Source: a virus. From it: a stretch of 64,000 nucleotides of DNA. This document shows positions 59,672 through 64,000 of the stretch, in pieces. Both the position numbers and the translations under genes were made by a program. The notes beneath the pieces were generated by a model. That model saw only the letters and a program-made list of their open reading frames with translations, searched no databases and was not told the DNA's origin. Position 1 is the first letter of the stretch; the number at the start of each line of letters is the position of its first letter. Location: the IMG/VR virus record IMGVR_UViG_3300006919_000001, positions 1 to 64,000 of that record, one strand, 5' to 3'.

Positions 59672-60121
59672 TTATAATTTTACTTCTTTTAATAATCCTA
59701 CTTGAGTCTGTGTTGCCTTGGTAAGTAAGTCAACTGCATTAGTATACTTCTCTACCAACTTCTCAACCTCTTTAAAGTTCTTAACTAATTCTCCCATCAT
59801 TATGGCTTTAGATACTGAGGCCACACAGGATAAATCAAAACTTCCCATTGAACCAGTATTGAGTTCTAATTTTGTACTTTCCTCTTTATTGAAAAAGTCT
59901 TCCCTGTAATACATATTGATATCAGACCCAAAAACTCTTTTACCATCCTTTTTTTCCACCAACAATTCTACTTGGTCTGAATAAACTACCGCTTTAAAAT
60001 CTTCACTAAAATTTAATCCTATTACCCTAAGGCTTGATACAAATTCATCTGACATGAATTGGCGTGCATTTTTTAAAGTTGAATAAAGTGCTTTAATTTG
60101 TTGAGCGTTTGAATTTTTCAT
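59672..60121 (-). CDS. hypothetical protein, 149 aa
   Basis: Begins MKNSNAQQIKALYSTLKNAR. Helical ends and a beta middle (VELLVEKKDGKRVFGSDINM). It has its own promoter at 60158 and the leader CTAAAATCAAATATT. Unknown. Confidence 0.6.
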   Translation of the reverse strand: MKNSNAQQIKALYSTLKNARQFMSDEFVSSLRVIGLNFSEDFKAVVYSDQVELLVEKKDGKRVFGSDINMYYREDFFNKEESTKLELNTGSMGSFDLSCVASVSKAIMMGELVKNFKEVEKLVEKYTNAVDLLTKATQTQVGLLKEVKL

Positions 60122-60157
60122 AATATTTGATTTTAGTATTTGTTATTATTCGTTATC

Positions 60158-60190
60158 CAAATATACACCCACTTTATGGAATCCACACGC
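60158..60190 (-). promoter_or_regulatory. promoter, GCGTGTGG subclass
   Basis: The minus strand reads GCGTGTGGATTCC, ATAAAGTGGGTG, TATATTTG. It is nearly identical to the promoter at 16516, with a GTGGATTCCA dyad. It drives the gene at 59672. Confidence 0.7.
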
Positions 60191-60234
60191 TTTTTTTAAA
60201 AGAATTTTTTTTTTTTTTATTAATGCTCAGTTAG

Positions 60235-60266
60235 CTAGGTTCGTATCAAAAAATTTTGTAACTTTG
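60235..60266 (+). promoter_or_regulatory. plus-strand promoter of the GTAGGTTCGTA class
   Basis: CTAGGTTCGTA is followed by exactly 13 nt and TAACTTTG, a perfect TAnnTTTG box, on the plus strand. It matches the minus-strand promoters but points the other way. Transcription would start near 60272 and meet the hairpin at 60380-60398, giving an RNA of about 130 nt antisense to the small frame at 60278-60364. Confidence 0.6.
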
Positions 60267-60277
60267 GTTCGATGTCT

Positions 60278-60364
60278 TTATTTTTCCCTTGTTTCCAGTT
60301 TAAACTTTTTAGACATTACTTCCCAAATTCCTTTTGGTGAAAGAAAATTGTCCGGAGTTCTCAT
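60278..60364 (-). CDS. tiny ORF, 28 aa (tentative)
   Basis: Begins MRTPDNFLSPKGIWEV and has a typical leader (AATTCAAACATT before ATG). It is short and unrecognised, and lies opposite the possible plus-strand RNA. The remaining spacer 60121-60405 otherwise holds only promoters and a T-rich tract. Confidence 0.35.
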   Translation of the reverse strand: MRTPDNFLSPKGIWEVMSKKFKLETREK

Positions 60365-60379
60365 AATGTTTGAATTTAA

Positions 60380-60398
60380 AGGGGGCCTTTCGACCCCT
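60380..60398. terminator. bidirectional hairpin terminator
   Basis: AGGGG / CCCCT with a 9-nt loop. It can end the minus-strand gene at 60406-61197 and also a plus-strand transcript from 60272. Confidence 0.65.
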
Positions 60399-60405
60399 CT
60401 ATTAA

Positions 60406-61197
60406 TTATATCTTTGATAATCTCTCTTGTTCTTTTTTAAGGTCTTTCTCCAAGTAAGCTATTCTATTTACTATATGAGTAGACTCTTCCATTGCTCGGT
60501 CAATTGTTTTCTCATTGGTATCCACTATCCATTGTTTATAAACCTCGTATGAACCTTGAAATATTTCATCCCTATGGTCTTGTGGAAATTCACTCCAGTT
60601 ATCATTTGTGATAAATCTGTTGGCATCATTCGCATTGATATACTCAATCCAATCTTCTCTAGTGAGTTTTGATAACATATCAGATTTCACATAGGCATTT
60701 TTAATATGCTTTTCCAACCTTGAAATATCATCCATCTTTCTCTGTTTCTTATTTTTCAAAGCAATCACTTTCTTAATCTCCTTAGCCAATACCATATTCC
60801 CTGTTTTAGGAAGGTTCGTTTTGGTTAGATATCTATAGTGGTCTCTCTGAATATACCCTCCAGCTATAATTGCTTCGGTTGAAAAACTATATCTCTTTCC
60901 ACCTCTTTCAATTTCTCCAGTCATTTCAAAATTACCTTTTACTGAGGTACCAGCATTGAACCATAATAACATATCATCTTCATTGGTGTAGCTAATAATG
61001 CTTTTGCATATATCATGTATCAATTGTAATTCAATACACTCTTTACCAAACTCGGTAACTGGCATTGCATTTTTTTCTGACTCCATCCATTTAATAGTGC
61101 TTTCAATTTTTTTCTCAATCTGAGGCTTCATTGAATTTAACACGTTCTTTAACACTTGGTTTTTCGAAGACTCGATGTACTGGTTTGTAAATTTCAT
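60406..61197 (-). CDS. hypothetical protein, 263 aa
   Basis: Begins MKFTNQYIESSKNQVLKNVL. Helical at both ends; the middle has a beta part (GNFEMTGEIERGGKRYSFST). The C-terminal 60 residues form a coiled coil (MEESTHIVNRIAYLEKDLKK). No family recognised. Confidence 0.6.
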   Translation of the reverse strand: MKFTNQYIESSKNQVLKNVLNSMKPQIEKKIESTIKWMESEKNAMPVTEFGKECIELQLIHDICKSIISYTNEDDMLLWFNAGTSVKGNFEMTGEIERGGKRYSFSTEAIIAGGYIQRDHYRYLTKTNLPKTGNMVLAKEIKKVIALKNKKQRKMDDISRLEKHIKNAYVKSDMLSKLTREDWIEYINANDANRFITNDNWSEFPQDHRDEIFQGSYEVYKQWIVDTNEKTIDRAMEESTHIVNRIAYLEKDLKKEQERLSKI

Positions 61198-61220
61198 AAT
61201 ATTTGGTTTTAAATTATATG

Positions 61221-61252
61221 TAAAGATACACCTTTTTTGAATACCTCACAAC
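61221..61252 (-). promoter_or_regulatory. promoter
   Basis: The minus strand has TATCTTTA as -7 box with GTTGTGAGGTA 13 nt upstream, a weak variant of the GTAGGTTCGTA box. Reads into 60406-61197. Confidence 0.6.
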
Positions 61253-61263
61253 GTTTATTTCAA

Positions 61264-61449
61264 TTATCTTTTAGTGATTTGATTCCATCTCTTTGAAGCT
61301 TCCTTTAGTGAGGTGAATCTTTGCATGCTAACAACCTTAATTTCATTAGTCACCTCGACATAGTATTGACTTGAATCATATGATACGATTCCAAAAGAAC
61401 AACTGTTTGTTCCGTATGTGTTTTGGTAAGTGTGTTTTTGAGTTTTCAT
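61264..61449 (-). CDS. hypothetical protein, 61 aa
   Basis: Begins MKTQKHTYQNTYGTNSCSFG; Tyr/Ser-rich beta strands and a basic helix at the end (SLKEASKRWNQITKR). Own promoter at 61471. Unknown. Confidence 0.6.
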   Translation of the reverse strand: MKTQKHTYQNTYGTNSCSFGIVSYDSSQYYVEVTNEIKVVSMQRFTSLKEASKRWNQITKR

Positions 61450-61470
61450 AATCTATATTTTTCTTATATG

Positions 61471-61502
61471 TAAAGATACATATAATTCTAATACGAACCT
61501 AC
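61471..61502 (-). promoter_or_regulatory. promoter, GTAGGTTCGTA class
   Basis: The minus strand has GTAGGTTCGTA, 13 nt, TATCTTTA. Drives 61264-61449. Confidence 0.85.
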
Positions 61503-61521
61503 AAATAAATTATTTTCTAAA

Positions 61522-61770
61522 TTAATTCTCCAGAGTTAATTCTCCATCATAGACTATAAAAACGTCCTTTGCCCAAGACCTTGAAAACTCCCCAATATGA
61601 AACGGGTCATCTTTCGACAGGTGAACCAGTGTGCCATCGAATAAATCATCCGCATGTTCTCCGCTGGTCAATATGATTTTACCATCTCCGGAACCAGACT
61701 CCATAATTACAAGCTGAGGTGTGTCCCAATTAATGGCTTGTACCTCATGTGGTGTTGCTTTACTTTTCAT
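61522..61770 (-). CDS. hypothetical protein, 82 aa
   Basis: Begins MKSKATPHEVQAINWDTPQL. Small acidic beta-rich protein, ending VFIVYDGELTLEN. It is 2 nt from the gene at 61773, so the two are co-transcribed. Unknown. Confidence 0.6.
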   Translation of the reverse strand: MKSKATPHEVQAINWDTPQLVIMESGSGDGKIILTSGEHADDLFDGTLVHLSKDDPFHIGEFSRSWAKDVFIVYDGELTLEN

Positions 61771-61772
61771 AA

Positions 61773-62147
61773 TTATATTTTTTCAGCGTTAATTTTTACT
61801 ACTAATCTTCTCACATACGTTGGATGGGAACCAATAGTTTTGGCAATCTCTTTTGGAATGGTATTACCTAAAGCTATTTGCTCTCTCACTTGGTCAATCC
61901 TACTTGGGACATCCTTTTTCATATGCACCGGCGTTGGAAGTTCTATTTCAACAACCTTAACTGGTACCGTTGAAAAATGCTTTTTAAACATAGCTGGCGT
62001 GGTTGTAATAACCGTTTCATCATCTACTGTAATAGTTGCCGCTCTTGTAGTAAGCTTCGTTAGAACGCCTAATACTGCTCCATTAAATTTCTTACCATCG
62101 ATTTGGTAAGGTGTGTTTACTGCAATAACTTGGTCTTGTAATTTCAT
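61773..62147 (-). CDS. small HTH-containing protein, 124 aa
   Basis: The N-terminal half is beta-rich (MKLQDQVIAVNTPYQIDGKK). The C-terminal 45 residues (RIDQVREQIALGNTIPKEIA, then KTIGSHPTYVRRLVVKI) look like an HTH of the homeodomain/MarR-tail type, with S-H-PTYVRR as recognition helix. It may be a phage transcription regulator. Confidence 0.55.
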   Translation of the reverse strand: MKLQDQVIAVNTPYQIDGKKFNGAVLGVLTKLTTRAATITVDDETVITTTPAMFKKHFSTVPVKVVEIELPTPVHMKKDVPSRIDQVREQIALGNTIPKEIAKTIGSHPTYVRRLVVKINAEKI

Positions 62148-62158
62148 AATATTTGATT

Positions 62159-62299
62159 TTAATTGTTTATTTTTACTTCTATTAATTTATAACCCTTGGC
62201 TTTCCCACCAAGCTTTTTCAATATCTCTAGGCCATCGCTCATAACCACTGTTGTGTTATCAACTCTTTTACCCCTCTTATATAGTTTAAATGTTCTCAT
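62159..62299 (-). CDS. small basic protein, 46 aa
   Basis: Begins MRTFKLYKRGKRVDNTTVVM and contains LEILKKLGGKAKGYKLIEVK. The promoter at 62314 and leader CAAACCAAATATT support the start. Unknown. Confidence 0.6.
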   Translation of the reverse strand: MRTFKLYKRGKRVDNTTVVMSDGLEILKKLGGKAKGYKLIEVKINN

Positions 62300-62313
62300 A
62301 ATATTTGGTTTGA

Positions 62314-62345
62314 TAAAGATAATGAATAGTTCCTTACGAACCTAC
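62314..62345 (-). promoter_or_regulatory. promoter, GTAGGTTCGTA class
   Basis: The minus strand has GTAGGTTCGTA, 13 nt, TATCTTTA. Its first base touches the stop codon of the gene at 62345-62590. Confidence 0.85.
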
Positions 62346-62590
62346 TATAATCCAATAAACTTTACATTAAATAATTCATCTGATAATCTATTGGCTTTTG
62401 CCATACTCAGTTTCGCAGTATCCTTGAGTTTCTGGCTGTAAGTATCATCATTAACCCTAATTGATATATTGTCCCTAAAGACCTCTCTACCCTTCGGAGA
62501 CTTAGCCACAACTAATAAATACTGGATATTGTCAGCTCCCTCATTTACTCTTACTCCGTCATACTCTATTGTTACTAAACCTAATTTCAT
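62345..62590 (-). CDS. hypothetical protein, 81 aa
   Basis: Begins MKLGLVTIEYDGVRVNEGAD. Alpha/beta protein with a helical C-terminus (TAKLSMAKANRLSDELF). Unknown; own promoter at 62625. Confidence 0.6.
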   Translation of the reverse strand: MKLGLVTIEYDGVRVNEGADNIQYLLVVAKSPKGREVFRDNISIRVNDDTYSQKLKDTAKLSMAKANRLSDELFNVKFIGL

Positions 62591-62624
62591 AATGTTTGAT
62601 TTTAATGTTATTATTTCGTCTATC

Positions 62625-62656
62625 CAAAGATAAGTATAAATTCCTTATGAACCTAC
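62625..62656 (-). promoter_or_regulatory. promoter, GTAGGTTNNTA class
   Basis: The minus strand has GTAGGTTCATA, 13 nt, TATCTTTG. Drives 62345-62590. Confidence 0.85.
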
Positions 62657-62681
62657 ACTTATCTGAAAAACTTTTCTAAAG

Positions 62682-62720
62682 TTGAGGTATACCCTCAAAT
62701 GATTTGGAGCTATGCTCCAA
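62682..62720 (-). terminator. tandem hairpins
   Basis: TTGAGG/CCTCAA (62682-62698) and TTGGAGC/GCTCCAA (62704-62720) are 5 nt apart. The second abuts the stop codon of the gene at 62721. The same two-hairpin design occurs at 63306-63343. Confidence 0.75.
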
Positions 62721-63077
62721 CTAGAAATCCGATTTAATTAAATCCTGACATATAATAACCATCTCTTCCAACATTTGGCTGGTCAATACTGTATGATTAT
62801 CCACACTATCATCTAAGTGGCGTTTAAGTTGATTTGCAACCTTCCTCTTCTCAAACTCTACTTGGTCATATTCTACATGTTCCTCCTTGAGATACATCGT
62901 TAGAACGCCTCCATTGCAGTCATAGTATCCCGGGAACGATACGTAGAGGTATCCATTTTCCTCTGCTTCTTTACATACTATCTTTTGACCATCTAGGTTT
63001 TCAATAACCTCTTGTTCCATTTGCACATAGTCCGCTAACTCTAATGCAAATCCATTTGTTCTAAATACTCCTTTCAT
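62721..63077 (-). CDS. hypothetical protein, 118 aa
   Basis: Begins MKGVFRTNGFALELADYVQM. Acidic, with YLYVSFPGYYDCNGGVLTMY in the centre and a helical end. Unknown; ends at a tandem hairpin. Confidence 0.6.
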   Translation of the reverse strand: MKGVFRTNGFALELADYVQMEQEVIENLDGQKIVCKEAEENGYLYVSFPGYYDCNGGVLTMYLKEEHVEYDQVEFEKRKVANQLKRHLDDSVDNHTVLTSQMLEEMVIICQDLIKSDF

Positions 63078-63101
63078 AATGTTTGATTTTTATAATTGTT
63101 A

Positions 63102-63224
63102 TTAATACTCTGGTGTGAATTCTTCTATCTTAGCCAACACCTCTGTCAACTCAGCTTCCATATTATTATTGTAAAAATGATTTCTTTGTGTTTGCAAGTA
63201 AGCTAATTCTGATAAATTTCTCAT
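63102..63224 (-). CDS. small protein, 40 aa
   Basis: Begins MRNLSELAYLQTQRNHFYNN, then an acidic helix (MEAELTEVLAKIEEF). The promoter at 63247 supports it. Unknown. Confidence 0.55.
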   Translation of the reverse strand: MRNLSELAYLQTQRNHFYNNNMEAELTEVLAKIEEFTPEY

Positions 63225-63246
63225 GGTGTATATATTTTTCGTTATC

Positions 63247-63278
63247 CAAAGATACAGAAAAGAATAACATGAACCTAC
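63247..63278 (-). promoter_or_regulatory. promoter, GTAGGTTNNTA class
   Basis: The minus strand has GTAGGTTCATG, 13 nt, TATCTTTG. Drives 63102-63224. Confidence 0.85.
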
Positions 63279-63305
63279 TCTTTTCTGAAATCTTTTTAGA
63301 ATTAA

Positions 63306-63343
63306 TTGAGGGGAACCCTCAAAACTTTGAGACTGTGTCTCAA
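63306..63343 (-). terminator. tandem hairpins
   Basis: TTGAGGG/CCCTCAA (63306-63322, 3-nt loop) and TTGAGAC/GTCTCAA (63327-63343, 3-nt loop). The second abuts the stop of the gene at 63344. Same layout as 62682-62720. Confidence 0.75.
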
Positions 63344-63469
63344 CTAATTATTCTCCTTCAGATTTTCATACAAATCTATTACATCCACCTCCACATAATC
63401 TCCATTGGATAGGTTTAACAAAGTCGTTCTGTCATCTCGGTTGTCCATACTCACTACATATACTTTCAT
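63344..63469 (-). CDS. small protein, 41 aa
   Basis: Begins MKVYVVSMDNRDDRTTLLNL and continues SNGDYVEVDVIDLYENLKEN. Acidic alpha/beta peptide with its own promoter at 63490. Unknown. Confidence 0.6.
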   Translation of the reverse strand: MKVYVVSMDNRDDRTTLLNLSNGDYVEVDVIDLYENLKENN

Positions 63470-63489
63470 AATCTATATTTATTTATATC

Positions 63490-63521
63490 TAAATATACAA
63501 ACAATTCTAATAAGAACCTAC
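63490..63521 (-). promoter_or_regulatory. promoter, GTAGGTTNNTA class
   Basis: The minus strand has GTAGGTTCTTA, 13 nt, TATATTTA. Drives 63344-63469. Confidence 0.8.
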
Positions 63522-63663
63522 ACTTTCTCTTGATATATTTTCAGGAAAGTTCTTTGTTTACTTGATTTTTTTTTTTTAAAAAAGTTCGGTGGAGTCCAGT
63601 CTTCCGGAGTTGGCGTTACTCCCGGCCCTTGTCACCTCTCGGTTTTTAGAAATCAGTTTTCTA
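63522..63663. other. non-coding spacer, GC-rich structured segment
   Basis: I see no gene. The segment 63583-63645 is richer in G+C than the surroundings and contains the imperfect hairpin CCGGAGT / ACTCCCGG near 63604-63625. A pure T/A tract (63573-63586) borders it. It could be the 3' untranslated part of the gene at 63664 or a small RNA. Confidence 0.35.
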
Positions 63664-63768
63664 TTAAATCAGGCGGGTGCCTACATAGATTACTGCGCTG
63701 GTAATTATAATGGCTATTACCAGTAAGAAGACTACGTCTACTTTGTCCATTTTTTCATCGTCTTTCAT
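63664..63768 (-). CDS. small single-pass membrane peptide, 34 aa
   Basis: Begins MKDDEKMDKVDVVFLLVIAI; one span (about 11-30). Leader AAAACAAACATT precedes the ATG. It lies behind a promoter that sits inside a 13-bp inverted repeat. Confidence 0.55.
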   Translation of the reverse strand: MKDDEKMDKVDVVFLLVIAIIITSAVIYVGTRLI

Positions 63769-63782
63769 AATGTTTGTTTTAT

Positions 63783-63826
63783 AAAGGTTATTATTAATAT
63801 ATCTAAATATACAAATAATAACCTTT
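63783..63826 (-). promoter_or_regulatory. promoter within a perfect 13-bp inverted repeat
   Basis: AAAGGTTATTATT (63783-63795) and AATAATAACCTTT (63814-63826) flank TATATTTA (63804-63811, minus strand), the -7 box of the gene at 63664. The arms are good operator half-sites, or form an RNA hairpin near the transcript start. Confidence 0.65.
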
Positions 63827-63842
63827 GCCTCCTACATAAATC

Positions 63843-64000
63843 TTAGTTATTTGCCCAAGTAATACATTTGAAGTTTGCATCACCAGCATCTAGAACAATC
63901 GTGTATTCTAAATCCACGTGCATTAAATGTGGGGAACGGTCTGTGTAATGGTATGTAAATACAGCACTACCGCCTACGTAGGTTTTTGTGATATAGTCAT
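63843..64000 (-). CDS. hypothetical protein, 5' end cut by window edge
   Basis: An open frame ending TAA at 63843 runs off the right edge; 52 codons are visible (VGGSAVFTYHYTDRSPHLMH, ending CITWANN). Beta-rich; no family recognised. Confidence 0.5.
   Translation of the reverse strand, partial: DYITKTYVGGSAVFTYHYTDRSPHLMHVDLEYTIVLDAGDANFKCITWANN

Noticed and set aside
1-64000. Integrase, lysogeny module or attachment site
   Set aside because: No integrase, excisionase or CI-like repressor with clear motifs was found; the tRNA-like elements are not flanked by an integrase gene.

Overview
The window is a stretch of a large, AT-rich tailed bacteriophage genome whose host is almost certainly a member of the Bacteroidota, most likely Flavobacteriaceae. 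Four things point there: -7 boxes of the TAnnTTTG type, A/T-rich leaders without Shine-Dalgarno sequences (typically AATTAAAAACAAATATT before ATG), a lipoprotein with a Bacteroidetes-type export signal, and adhesion and glycan modules (BspA-like repeats, pectate-lyase fold, chitin-binding-like modules) on the fibres. Every protein gene I can support is on the minus strand, so transcription runs from high to low coordinates. The only plus-strand signal is one promoter near 60.25 kb. Terminase, portal, replicative helicase/primase and an NrdB subunit are not seen here, so the genome continues on both sides; the outermost genes are cut.

Layout. 58.7-64.0 kb: many small, mostly unknown genes, each with its own promoter and often small hairpins (probably early genes). 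34.8-58.7 kb: virion and lysis genes in an unusual order along transcription: connector and membrane proteins, tail-tip proteins, tape measure, a pyrophosphatase-ClpP-scaffold fusion, the major capsid protein, a fibre module with BspA-like and Big_2 domains, a pectate-lyase tailspike, then holin and M15 endolysin. 26.2-32.5 kb: a DNA-modification module (queD, queE, folE, queC, two TGT/DpdA-like proteins, a P-loop kinase, dUTPase and a ParB-like protein) predicted to make 7-cyano-7-deazaguanine and put it into phage DNA. 8.7-25.6 kb: replication and recombination (split DnaE, DnaQ-like exonuclease at 32.8 kb, RecA, SbcC/SbcD, probable ssDNA-binding protein, SNF2 helicase, RuvC-like resolvase, ECF sigma factor). 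0-8.7 kb: nucleotide metabolism and host takeover (ribonucleotide reductase alpha, phosphoribosyltransferase, RNase H, T4 endonuclease V-type repair enzyme, T5 A1-like phosphoesterase, HU-like protein, SprT-like protease).

Most notable: (1) GATC is nearly absent. I found nine copies by eye; eight lie in the 7-deazaguanine module and five of those in one 131-bp non-coding cluster. (2) A phage promoter class, GTAGGTTCGTA-N13-TATCTTTR, has a fixed 13-bp spacer, and its single plus-strand copy may drive a short non-coding or antisense RNA. (3) DNA polymerase III alpha is split directly before its catalytic PDIDxD motif and its PHP domain is degenerate. (4) Three tRNA-like elements all have abnormal anticodon arms. 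(5) A 28-bp repeat, one copy joined to a perfect 20-bp-stem hairpin, brackets the fibre module.
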